Below are positions 22,921-33,521 of a DNA stretch of 64,000 bases, piece after piece (position 1 is the first letter of the stretch; every line of letters starts with the position of its first letter). The stretch is taken from NCBI RefSeq assembly GCF_000801105.2, contig NC_079512.1, forward strand, positions 38,953,848 to 39,017,847, given 5' to 3'. A model generated the notes under the pieces. That model was given only the letters and a program-made list of their open reading frames with translations. It did no database searches and was not told the DNA's origin. Source of the stretch: Raphanus sativus (lineage: Eukaryota > Streptophyta > Magnoliopsida > Brassicales > Brassicaceae). Both the position numbers and the translations under genes were made by a program.

Positions 22921-24370
22921 AAATGATCGAAACTACTAGATGTGGTTAAAACTATACCAAACTACAAGATATGGTGAAAATTCATCGTATTATTTATTAA
23001 CCGTTGATGTATGAGTTGTATATATTTTTGTTTTCTTAGCTTCTGAAACTTGAATAAAATAAAATAATAAAATAAAATTGTAAGTTTGTTTATAATTTTC
23101 TCAACACCTCGCAGGTCACAGCAAGCATGTGAATGGGATTCACCGACTTTCTGATGTACGAGTTGTACAATCTTTTCGTGACTTCTGATTTGATAGAATC
23201 AAAATCATACTTTGTTTAAACAACCTCGCAGCTTGCAGGCAGCAGCTTGCAGGCAGCTTGCTGGGGTTTTATATCGATTGTTTGATAAACTATTCGAAAC
23301 CGCCCTCGTTTGATGCGCTGATTTATGCTCCTTTGTCTTTTAGTTAGTTTGGTACGTTATGACTTGTGACAGAAAAACAAACTACACTTCAACTGGTTAC
23401 TTGCAAGTCTTATTTGATAAACCTATCATAAACTATGTTTGCATTTAGTTTATCGAAAACAAGTTTATAATGAAGCATTTGATCAAAAGTTAACGTACGC
23501 AATCTTCTTCACCAAAGCTTGCTTTCATTTTCCTGCAAAGAGTTGAAAATGGTTTAGTGGATCGTGTTGACATAAAAAAGAAAAACCAGTTTCATTGAAT
23601 AAAACAATCGTAAGTTAATCTCCATTTGGCCGATTGAAATTTGCACAATAACGGCATCATATTACAAATGACTACGGCACTAGTAGCAACATTGAACTAA
23701 GTAATCAGAGTTTCCAGCTTGCATGGATTCGATAATTCCCATGCGAAAGGTTAAAAACTGTTAGTTAAGCTCAGCTTTACAGTTCTAAATATACATCATA
23801 TTTTCTTTCCAAGTTTCTCAGAATATACACGTGCTGACGTGCACTAGCCTAATGTGCACGACATGCATTCACTTCACTCATCGACGTTGGCACGTTATAT
23901 AACTATGACCTTTTTTCTTTTGAAGATTGGCTTATATAACTCTGACCTTGACAGCATAGAAACATGCCAGATTCAGTTGTTATATTACATGTATTATGTA
24001 TATAATACAAATAAGAGTATTAATCATAAAATACTCGTGTCATATTTGTTTTCTTAACATATTTTATACTGCTGTCACATTATGACATATATCCATAGTC
24101 ATCGTCGACTACTAGTACTAGAACCTGCTCAACAACACTTTTTATTTTGGGATGATTATTTTTAGAAAAAATAATGGACTCTTATTTTTGTAACATTACT
24201 TTAAGACTAGACTCCATAGTGCGCATTAGATTAACTCAAAATATTCACTGCACTTATTTTAACGTTGCACGTTGTATAATTATGACAGTATAGCACTGGA
24301 GACAGAAACAAACATATTGAAAAGAAAAAGGAAAAAACAAAACAAAGACTTCTGATGAGTTTTATTTGTC
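22921..24370. other. Intergenic between the CYP81F1 copies
   Basis: No gene is seen. A small direct repeat (CAGCTTGCAGGCAGCAGCTT, about 23230) is present. The plus-strand frame at 23854-24057 has no supporting features. Confidence 0.5.
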
Positions 24371-24378
24371 TATATAAA
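24371..24378 (+). promoter_or_regulatory. TATA box of CYP81F1 copy 2
   Basis: TATATAAA lies about 70 bp before the ATG at 24443 and is followed by CCATAAGTTATAAT, the leader word shared with copy 1. Confidence 0.65.
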
Positions 24379-24442
24379 CCATAAGTTATAATCCTCCACA
24401 AGCAGAGAAAACAAGCCAAAGAAAGAGAGAAGAAGAACAAAA

Positions 24443-26239
24443 ATGGTATACTTCATCCTTCTCCCTCTCCTCCTCTTCTTGGCTTATAAGTTCCTCTTCT
24501 CCAAAACGGAGCGTTTTAACCTCCCGCCTGGTCCACCGTCACGTCCCTTCGTCGGCCATCTCCACCTCATGAAACCACCCATCCACCGTCTCCTCCAACG
24601 CTACTCCGACAAATACGGCCCGATCTTCTCACTCCGTTTCGGCTCCCGCCGCGTCGTGGTGATCACTTCACCTTCACTCGCCCAAGAAGCCTTCACCGGC
24701 CAAAACGACGTCATCCTCTCCAGCCGGCCGCTCCAGCTCACCGCCAAATACGTCGCCTACAACCACACAACCGTCGGAACCGCTCCTTACGGCGACCACT
24801 GGCGCAACCTCCGCCGCATCTGCGCCAACGAAATCCTCTCCAACAACCGCATCACCAACTTCCTCCACATCCGTAAAGACGAAATCCGCCGTATGCTCAC
24901 GCGCCTCTCGCGTGCCACGACTCACTCCGAAGACGCGAGCCGTTTCACTCACGTCGAGCTCGAGCCGCTGCTCTCGGATCTAACGTTCAACAACATCGTT
25001 AGGATGGTCACGGGGAAGACGTATTACGGAGATGACGTGTACAACAAGGAAGAAGCGGAGCTTTTCAAGAAGCTCGTCTACGACATCGCCGTGTACAGCG
25101 GCGCTAATCACACGGCGGATTACTTGCCGGTGCTGAAACTGTTCGGAAACAAGTTCGAGAAGGAAGTCAAAGCTCTCGGGAAATCAATGGACGATATTCT
25201 GCAGCGTTTGCTTGATGAGTGTCGGAGAGACAAAGATGGTAACACGATGGTCAACCACTTGCTGTCATTACAACAACAAGAGCCTGAGTATTACACTGAC
25301 GTCATCATCAAAGGCCTAATGATGGTAATAGAAATTCAAACTTCCGATCTATTTAAAAACATTATTAAATTGAGAAATAATTAATCTAATCTGTGGTTTT
25401 CGAAAACATACGTTACAAATATATAAAATACTAAATAATATAATTTGCAAACAATAAAATCAAATTATATTACCTTTATAAAAAATAAAATAAAATATAT
25501 TAATTATTACAATTCATAAATAATAAATCTTGTACCATTTATATAATAATATTTTAAAATAAATAGTTTATAAGGTAGTTATAATTCTTTTAGAACACTG
25601 CTAATTTGTGATACTATGCAGGCGATGATGCTTGCCGGAACCGAGACCTCCGCCGTAACATTGGAATGGGCGATGACGAACTTGGTAAAACACCCCGAAG
25701 TGTTGGAGAAGGCGAGATCGGAAATCGACGAAAAGATCGGAAAAGACCGTCTCATAGACGAACCAGACGTCGCCGTCCTTCTTTATCTCCAAAACGTCGT
25801 CTCCGAGACCTTCCGACTATTCCCTGTGGCACCGTTTCTAATCCCCAGAAGACCGACGGAGGACATGAAGATCGGCGGATACGACGTACCGCGCGACACA
25901 ACGGTGCTGGTTAACGCATGGGCTATACAGAGAGATCCAGAATTCTGGGACGAACCGGAGCGGTTTAATCCGGATCGGTTTGATAACGGATGCGGGAGCG
26001 AGTATTATGCTTATAAGCTCATGCCGTTCGGAAACGGCCGGAGGATATGTCCCGGAGCTGGACTAGGGAGGAAGATAGTGACGTTGGCGCTAGGATCTTT
26101 GATTCAATGCTTTGAGTGGGAGAGTGTGAAAGGTGAAGAAATTGATATGTCGGAGAGTGCTGGATTGGGTATGCGCAAAATGGATCCTTTACGGGCCATG
26201 TGCAGGCCTAGGCCCATTATGGCAAAACTTCTAATCTAG
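24443..26239 (+). CDS. CYP81F1: Cytochrome P450 CYP81F1, tandem copy 2
   Basis: Exons 24443-25324 and 25622-26239 give 499 residues. It has the same architecture as copy 1: membrane anchor, [13 protein letters not shown] hinge, AGTETS, ETFR, PDRF and the [10 protein letters not shown] heme loop with Cys near residue 437. The intron is longer than in copy 1 (297 bp) and AT-rich. Against copy 1 the substitutions look conservative, for example in the stretch after the K helix ([10 protein letters not shown] here, [10 protein letters not shown] in copy 1), which lines the substrate pocket in P450s generally. Both copies look functional, so they may have diverged in regiospecificity or expression. 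Confidence 0.9.
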
Positions 26240-26723
26240 TTAAAGTCTCTCTGAAAAAAGGCGAAATAAAATGCATTGACAGTTGGAAGAGATTATTAAT
26301 ATTGTAATTGATTTTTGATTTGTTCAATAAATTTTTAAGTCGTTGATATAATTAGAAGTTAGAAAACCTGCATAAAAAATATATATATATATATATCAAA
26401 CCCTAACAGATTAGGAATTAGATATATAATAAAAATATATAACAAAATTGAAATTAAAAAAAAATGCCTAATATGAAAAATAAAAATAACTTTTAAATTT
26501 AAAATAAACCAAAAACCAAACATCAAAAAAATTCTAATAAGTGTGACATCTATTCACATATGCTGATATGCATGATGTAAGTACTTTCACTTTTTAACAT
26601 TCTAAAACTAGCAATTTATGATTATGATTCCCATGATATTGAGCGTTATACTAGGGCCAAATTCTTCCTTAGGCTGCCTCTTCTTGTTTGCCTCCTCGTT
26701 CAAAGAGATTGCTTCTTGTTTCT
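26240..26723. other. Intergenic 3' flank
   Basis: AT-rich, with a TA microsatellite near 26380-26396. No coding exon is seen. Confidence 0.5.
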
Positions 26724-28950
26724 CTAGTAGAAGAGATCCAATTCTGGATATGTCTTCCTGCTCTCGCAATCCTCCTCTTTTTTAGCCTGTTTCTCAACCA
26801 CAAAATGAGGATACAATTTTAGTGATACAGAGTTGTTAAAATGTATAATAATGATCACAAGCTGCGGTTACCTTGCGTTTATGTGCTTCACTTTCGATAT
26901 GGAGGAAGAGGTTATATTTGTCGTAGGTGGGATAATTGCAAACTTGGCAAAAATATTTAGGCTTACCGTAGCGGTCGACCACAATTTCAAACGACTGCAC
27001 ACACATACCAAACACACAGGTACATGAAAATTTTTACAAAAAAAAAAACAGCTGAGGATGCATGCTGCTTGCTTTAATTACCTTGTTTATGTGCTCTTCA
27101 CTATTGAGATGGGTGATGAATTCGTCACATGCTTCGTAAACCTCATTGCATGTGTTGCAAATACAGAGAGGTTTCTCATCACATGTGTGGTAGTCACTCA
27201 ATAATAAAGTTCCACCCAAATTATTAAGTTTCCCACAAAAACTCTTTGGCAAACACTTTGGCAAACTCTTGGCCAGTCACTTTTAGCTGGATAAGAGGGG
27301 CAATTAGGCGAACACGTTTTGGATATGCAAAACTATTATCATGTGCATTCCCCCTTTGTCAATTCACTTGATGATAACTATTATCGTGATTTTCTTTCAG
27401 CCTTACCTGACCTTGAAATTACATTATCTTTCACTTAGATCACTCCTTTATGATTTGCAGTGTCAATGTTTGCAAGCGTTTTAAAAGCATTGAAGATCTT
27501 TCTCCCGATATGGGAATCGAGGTACTTTTGCCTTAATAATCACGATACAACAACTCCATTGCTTTTCTTATGGTAGAACTAGAAAAACTTGTAACTGGCA
27601 GGTACCACAGATTTCCTGTCAAACAGACTCTATATTACTGTATTTTCTGTCTAACTAACGGGTAGAATTCACTTCGAAGAAAGTAAATACTGTGTGACAT
27701 ATAGAAATTTCAAGTAGGAGACATGATTATTTATGGGAGAATCAAATGTGTAAGGAGCTTTTAGGGCTAGTTTCTTGTAAACATTATGCAGCTTGCCAAA
27801 TGTCTTAAAAACAGCTTTTTGATGATTATATAGAAAATGTACGGGCCAGATTCTTTTGTCATTAAAAATTAGTGATGGTATGAACTTTACAAATTTTTTT
27901 TTTTTTATCATCTGGTAGATTAAGATTAGATCAAACGTTTTACACAAAAATAATAGAAACATTGCCTACTCTTCCTAAGCCAAGAGCCAGCAAGGTAACA
28001 TGTACTACCCGGAACCAAGAGATAGACATAACACAAACTCCTAAAGCTAACAAAGACAAAAAAAAAAGAAATGTCGAGAGGCAGGACATTAATGCAGAAC
28101 TTCAGGAGAGGAGTACTCAAACTTGCACTCAAAGACGAGCTTACCTAACGAGCAATTAGGCGAACACGTTTTGGATATGCAACAAAGTAGTGAATCCATA
28201 ATGCCGAAAACGCTCAGGATAAAGCAGTTCATAAGCACCCGATATCATCATTATGTAACCCGGAGGATGATGTGATTTTTTAAGCTCATCACCAGACCAG
28301 TCGTCCAGAAAATCATCTAAGTCGTGCCCACCTAGAGTAGAGAAAAAGGGCAGATCATCATGAGACTAACTCTCTCATTAATTAATTAGACTAAACAAAA
28401 CAAAACAAATCGATTAGGATTGATTTATTTTTTATTTTTTACCGCAGGGGGCGTGAGTAAAAATGATTCCAGAGGAAGAGATGTTTTCCAAGAGGTCACT
28501 AGAGATGTATTCTAGGTTTCCAAAAGCATAGATGCTGACTGCAGAACGGCGACCAATCTGCTTCTCCAACGCAGATTCTATACACGAACGGACACAACGA
28601 GGGTCTACACCATCCGGAACCGGACACGTGTTCAGGTCCCACCATACTCCCGTTTCTAACACATGATGATGATCACCTAACCAAACACAACCAACCATTT
28701 AAATTTAGGGACGGAGACAAAAAAAAATCAAAAATAAAATTGAATCCATAACTACCAACCTCCTCCTCCTGCCATCCCGCAATGAATACGATCCATTCTG
28801 CTGCAATTTTGATCTATCCATTTTTCCCCATCTGTTGGAGAATCGAATCTCGCTTGGTTGTTTCGAATCTGGGAACAGAGATGACGTGGCGAAAATTGGG
28901 TTGTTGAGTTTCAACGACATTGAGCTCAAGGTTCGGTTCAGAGCACTCAT
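26724..28950 (-). pseudogene. NYN-domain / U1-type C2H2 zinc-finger gene, broken
   Basis: Minus-strand exons can be read as follows. A transit-peptide-like N-terminus lies at about 28950-28760. The NYN domain starts at about 28663-28443 (VWWDLNTCPVPDG, NYN-type WDxxNCPxP). Its continuation is 28331-28156 (PPGYIMMISG), joined in frame. C2H2 fingers of U1 type (C-x2-C-x12-H-x5-H) lie in 27082-~27240 and 26872-26994, with a last exon at 26724-26786. This matches the Arabidopsis 'endonuclease or glycosyl hydrolase with C2H2 zinc finger' family (At5g61190 type). Defects: the NYN exon shifts frame after TTLL and stops; about 850 bp are inserted before the finger exons, flanked by a 30-bp direct repeat; there is another frame break near 27260; and the usual acidic residues of the second NYN motif (SGDxD) read SGAYE. 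Probably non-functional. Confidence 0.6.
27301..28183. repeat. Insertion bounded by a 30-bp direct repeat inside the NYN gene
   Basis: A 30-bp stretch starting CAATTAGGCGAACACG occurs at 27301-27330 and again at 28154-28183. It belongs to the NYN exon, and reading across the first copy restores the expected continuation toward the zinc fingers. The ~823 bp between them include plus-strand exon-like pieces: 27468-27520, starting right after a TTTGCAG, and 27963-28150, lysine/threonine-rich. These may be captured gene fragments. A 30-bp target duplication is too long for most DNA transposons, so filler DNA or a repair event is also possible. Confidence 0.5.
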
Positions 28951-29618
28951 CCTCCACAGGCGAGGGAGGCGGTGGTTTGGATTGCAAGAAAGAAAGAAAG
29001 AAATAAACTATTGGGAGAGGTCAAATTTGCGAAAGTGATTGAACTTATAAGAAGGTTGGTCGAAATTGACCCATTTGTAAAAAAGCCCACAAGTAAGAAG
29101 AAGCAACCCGCTCAAACTAGACTTTGATTTCATATAATACAAATGTAAAGATCAATAACAAGAAGAAAGATTCTCACATATAATTGAGTCGTAATCTTCC
29201 AGATAGTAAAGCGATTTTTCGCGTGCCCTAGTTTGAGAAAGGGAAATATAATATTCTGACAGAATCCAAACATATATAATTAGGACAAATATATCTTGAA
29301 TAAATGTTGTGTACGATAATACACTTTTTCTTTTCCTTTTCTTTTTTGTGAAAGTGTACGTCGTACGATAATACACACAACCAACATTAATTGTCAAAAA
29401 AGATAAAACAGAAAAAGTCAAAGACCTGGAGTGAAGTCGAGGACCCCACTTGTGATTCTCACCGCCGGTTTTTGAATCCATAACCGCCGCTGAATCGGTA
29501 AATTGGTAATTTTCCTTAGAATCTGTTGATTTGCATCTGATCTGAAATTGGTATTTTTTTTGATCGACCATAATGCTTCAAACTTTCGGTTAAGCTTCAA
29601 AGATTCTTAATGAAAATG
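28951..29618. other. Intergenic, no gene seen
   Basis: It would include the upstream region of the minus-strand NYN gene. No TATA box stands out. Overlapping minus-strand frames at 29152-29600 lack supporting features. Confidence 0.4.
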
Positions 29619-30316
29619 ATGATTTTTTTTTTGGCATTTTCTATGGAGATGAACTTGATGATGATGATTCGATCAAGAAGGACAATTGTGGTGGTGTAGA
29701 AGATGAAGATGCTGTTGATATATTGGAATGCTCTAGTGATGATGACAAGATTGAGATTGAAGTATCGGAATGCACTGATGATGTCTGCTCCTCCTTTAGT
29801 GGAACTGTTTCTTTACATGATGAGACTGAACATAACGATCAAGAAGCTGACTCCATCATGTGTACTAGTACTGATCCTGCTTCTCTACCTTTCTTGTTGA
29901 GGTAAGTAAGCTCCTCCTTGATCCTACTTGGAAAATGAGTCTTTTTTAAATATCTTAATGAAGGTTCATTTGCAGAATGAGCTTACTGCTTTGGTAGCTT
30001 TGTATATGTTTATGAGTTACTACTACTACTACTTAGTTGCGTCTCTCTGTTGTATCTCCTTTTAAGGAAATTTGAGATAAGATTTGCTCTTTATGGCAGA
30101 AAGAAGAAGCTGACGACTGATCACTGGAGGGGGTTTTTACACCCTATAACGTGGCGCTTGAACTCAAAATCAAAAGAGCTTCAGAACCAAGCAGGGAAGT
30201 ACGAGAGAGAACTCCAAGAATCTTTCCAAGCCAAGCAACGTTTGATAGATGAAGTCGAGGTTCAGGATCTAAAGGACTGTCTTCTAATGGAACAAGAAGA
30301 GAAAATTGATATATAA
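29619..30316 (+). pseudogene. Partial gene at the At4g37440 position (KKLTTDHWR motif family)
   Basis: Two exons splice in frame: about 29619-29901 (acidic, GDELDDDDSIKK, ending LPFLLR at an AG|GTAAGT donor) and 30100-30316 (KKKLTTDHWRGFLHPITWRL, then a coiled-coil-like stretch of charged residues to the stop). The second exon resembles an uncharacterised plant protein family whose members carry a KKxLTxxHWRxFixPixWR block. No in-frame ATG precedes the first exon (stop at about 29591), so the 5' end is missing or lies in an exon I cannot place. By order (between CYP81F1 and AGP18) it corresponds to At4g37440. Function unknown. Confidence 0.45.
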
Positions 30317-31149
30317 GTAACAAACTTCAGAGTCTCTGCACAAGGAATGTAAGAGTTCTTCTCCTTACTAACTCAGCGTCTGAAAAACCTTCTAAAAGTT
30401 ATAGATTTCGAAGTTATTGAGACGCTCTAGTTTGGTTTTCAGGTTTCATTAGCAAGATTAAGAGTTTCACGTTACTTCTTTAGTCAGTATACTGCAAACC
30501 TAATGCAGGTTCCTTTTTATATACTTTGCAGTGCTTATAAGTAGAACTACAGTTGCTGAAAAAACAGAGGGATACAGGCTGTATAAGTTGTCGTATAAGC
30601 TAAAAAAAAGTACCTAAAACGTTGTCGTATAAGCTAAAAAAAAAATAATGGGTTAAATGGACATCCATTTATTTTAGAAAAAACTCATTTAATAAATGGG
30701 TCTTAAAAGAGTTACCCATATAAAATCCGAATAGTTAAATGGGTCTAAATAGGCATTTATTTTTTTATAAACCCATATAGGCCTGCGGGTTTCAAACCCA
30801 TATTAACATCCCTAGATACAGCTTCATATAGACAGGTCGAGACACTAAAGCAGAATAACACAAAGTGGGGGCTCCATTCATTTGTTTCAAATGGATATGC
30901 TAAGTCCGGCTTGCATCTCTATCTCTCTCTCTGTACTGAGTACTTCTAAATAATTTATTTCTCTCTGTACTAATACATACTGTTCAGTCATCTCTTTCTT
31001 TACGACGTACTTTTTCTTATTATGGTAAAACTCTTTGCCACGTCCTTCTAGAAGCAAATAAACAATTTCTCTTTCGTCTTTTCTAGCTCTCTTTTAAGAT
31101 AGTTCATCTGTATCATCAACGCTTTTATTTTAGTATAAACTCTTGTGTT
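30317..31149. other. Intergenic, no gene seen
   Basis: It contains a short duplicated word (GTTGTCGTATAAGCTAAAAAA, about 30585 and 30621) and a CT-rich run near 30920. No coding exon is supported. Confidence 0.45.
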
Positions 31150-31620
31150 TAGATGCCAAAATGGGAAGAGTCTGTGGGGACGGTTGCGGAGAACGTTATG
31201 TTGATATTGTAAAGGCTCCTGCTGATAAGTATCTTACCGAGAACTTACTCCTTGTCACCCACGGTAAGAAAGTCTCTGACTTTTACTATGTACTGTTTTC
31301 TCCTCTCTGCCTTGGTTTGTGCTTCTTTGGTTAATTGAACTTTGCGGGAACTAGTTACATTCTAATTCTAAGCCTCTTTGATGGTGTTTTCAGGGGAGGG
31401 AGTGGGAACTACATTCTCGACCTTGTATTGAAGTAGGCTATTGTGCTTATGTTGAGTTGAAAAGAGAGGTCTCAAGTAAAGATGGGTCTGTTGAAAGTGG
31501 GAGAGTTTGAGGTGGTTTTGAGTCATGCTCAAGCTGGAATCCGGTTTAGTCATGATCACGTTAGCGATGATCCTGTCATAAGCCAGTTTAGTCAATGCTC
31601 TTCAGATTCCTCTGTTTTGT
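31150..31620 (+). pseudogene. Phosphoglycerate-mutase-like (histidine phosphatase) fragment
   Basis: The first piece, up to an intron donor near 31262, combines KWEESVG in one frame with RYVDIVKAPADKYLTENLLL then VTHG in another, so a frameshift lies around 31185. The second piece starts at about 31395 after a TTTTCAG (GEGVGTTFSTL), hits a stop, then continues as EVGYCAYVELKREV in a shifted frame and ends as VVLSHAQAG. This matches the C-terminal half of plant 'phosphoglycerate mutase family' proteins (At3g60440/60450 type) with the conserved VTHGEGV. The N-terminal RHG catalytic half is absent. A relic. Confidence 0.6.
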
Positions 31621-32335
31621 AACTTTGGTTGTAACTGTAATGTTTCTGTATGAATTATGAATCATGGTTTCAAAGTTTTCATTCAAATCAAATAAGACTT
31701 CATTGTGGATGTATTAAAATCAATGTATAAATAGTAACTATTAATTATCTCTTGTATATTTATTATTATTAAATCTTAAATATATTAATTATCATGTAAG
31801 CATGAAAAATTCCATATAAGAGGATGTTAGTGGGAATACTATTTATATAGAGTTTGTTGATTTTAAAATTTGAGAAATTTGTTAAATTTGGAAAGAGTTG
31901 TAGAGAACTTTGTATATTGTGCAATTCTATGAAAGTAAATTGATATAATGATTTTAAGAATCTAAGGTATATAAGTAGTATTCTCAAAATCTTGTGTTGT
32001 GAGTTAAATGTTGAAGAATACAACTTCCAATAACACTTACTTTAATAGATTTAAAGAATCATTAAAATCTAAATTTTTTGAATAACGAAAGATTGTATAT
32101 AGAATTACTAATCATCAAACCAATAACACTAGATTCTAACGAGAATGTGAGAATGTATAAACCAATAACACTAGATTCTACAAATTCTAACAATCATTAT
32201 AAATTCAACTCCCAATCAAATCTTATTAAGTTTTAATGCCCAAAATGTCCACAGTCTAGTTACTTTTATTCTTAAGATTTAGAACAAAATTAGAAACAAA
32301 TAACTGTAGTTTTCATCTGTAAACTTTTGTTTATA
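31621..32335. other. Intergenic, AT-rich
   Basis: No gene is seen. A short direct repeat (AACCAATAACACTAGATTCT, about 32119 and 32160) is present. Confidence 0.45.
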
Positions 32336-32590
32336 CAGAAATTACATCATGTATTCATCAAGAAGGCATACGACCTATAATATGGGACTTAGAAAATACA
32401 CTAATCAAGCAAGGCATGACTGCTGATGTTGCTATTGTGCACATCATCAAGAAGGCATACAACCTATTATATGGGACTTAGAAAATACACTAATCAAGCA
32501 AGGCATGACTGCTGATGTTGCTATTGTGCACATCACCAATGCCTTAAAGAGGATTAACATCACTTGCCCTCTCAATTTTTTTTATCTATG
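32336..32590 (+). pseudogene. NYN-like domain fragment with out-of-frame 89-bp duplication
   Basis: After a TATACAG acceptor the sequence reads RPIIWDLENTLIKQG then MTADVAIVH, the pattern of an NYN-domain start (WDxEN). The 89-bp block 32356-32444 is then repeated at 32445-32533 with very few changes. Because 89 is not a multiple of three, the duplication breaks the frame. The second unit reads on by itself as ITNALKRINITCPLNF. This fragment is distinct from the minus-strand NYN gene at 26.7-28.9 kb. Confidence 0.5.
32356..32533. repeat. Two-unit 89-bp tandem repeat
   Basis: Units 32356-32444 and 32445-32533 are nearly identical; differences include CGACC versus CAACC and ATAATATG versus ATTATATG. 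Confidence 0.85.
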
Positions 32591-32899
32591 TGGCAAGTCC
32601 ATCTGTCTCGAGAATCCATCATAACCATGACAGTTTCTTCAGAGAAAGACATGATGAATCTTTTACGATGATAAATATTCTAAATTCCATCTATATACAG
32701 AGGAATATAAACGAACAATTAAATAAAATAAATAGAACCGATTTAAAGTTAATTCATTAACCTCACGATTGATTCATGGTTCTGTGATTCTAAACGCATG
32801 ATAACTATCCACTGTTGTATGAACTATATTCTCATATCAATAAAAAAAAGATCCAAATTAGATATGATGATAAATATATTTTAGTGTCCAACATAATTA

Positions 32900-33351
32900 T
32901 GTTAAGTTGGCTTGGTTATTATGAGGATGCTTACCTCTTCATCTTGGACTTGGAGTCTTCAGTTGAACCCACTGAACAAACTTTAGTTGAGGAAGGTCCA
33001 TTAAAACCTGTAAGTTTCAACAAAACCTTACAAGACCTCCATTACACTTTTTGTTATCTCTCATATGCCTTTTTTAATAAACTCAATATGCAGGTAAGGA
33101 ACAAAAAGCCACACAATCTTGACGTGGAGGTAAAGGAAGAGACTAAGACAAAGAGAAGTAGAGTTTCAAAAGAAAAGCCGAGGTCAAATGCTATGATGCC
33201 TTCTAAGCCTAATAGAATCAACAAATGCGGTAGGTTCATTAACAATTCACAGATTAAAAATGGCAATAATAAGCTCTTCTGGATCAAGAAGAAGATGATC
33301 CTTAAAATGCTTTGGGAAGCTTCAATAAACAAGTCTAATCCTGGTGTTTAA
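32900..33351 (+). CDS. Small hypothetical gene or exon pair, basic protein
   Basis: A readable stretch ILDLESSVEPTEQT up to a donor at CCT|GTAAGT (about 33009) can be joined to an exon starting after ATGCAG at about 33095. That exon encodes a lysine/arginine-rich tail (VKEETKTKRSRVSKEKPRSN) ending at 33351. The frame also runs through the intron without a stop. It may be the 3' part of the NYN-like gene just upstream, or a stand-alone relic. No domain is recognised. The start is uncertain. Confidence 0.3.
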
Positions 33352-33521
33352 TAATTAATGTGTGTTTACTTGACTCTCTAGGCATCCTTAAGCTGCTTTA
33401 AAGCATTGCAGTTGGTGTTATAAACTGATTATCAACGATAACTCTAACTACATTTTATGGTGTTAATGTATTCTAACTTTGGAGCTTTGCTTCAACCTTG
33501 GAATGTTTTAAATTAAAAACA

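Noticed and set aside
33009..33095. Reading through the 33-kb frame as one exon of 178 residues
   Set aside because: The middle has a consensus GT...AG intron with a phenylalanine/tyrosine-rich translation; the spliced form looks more likely, though unproven.
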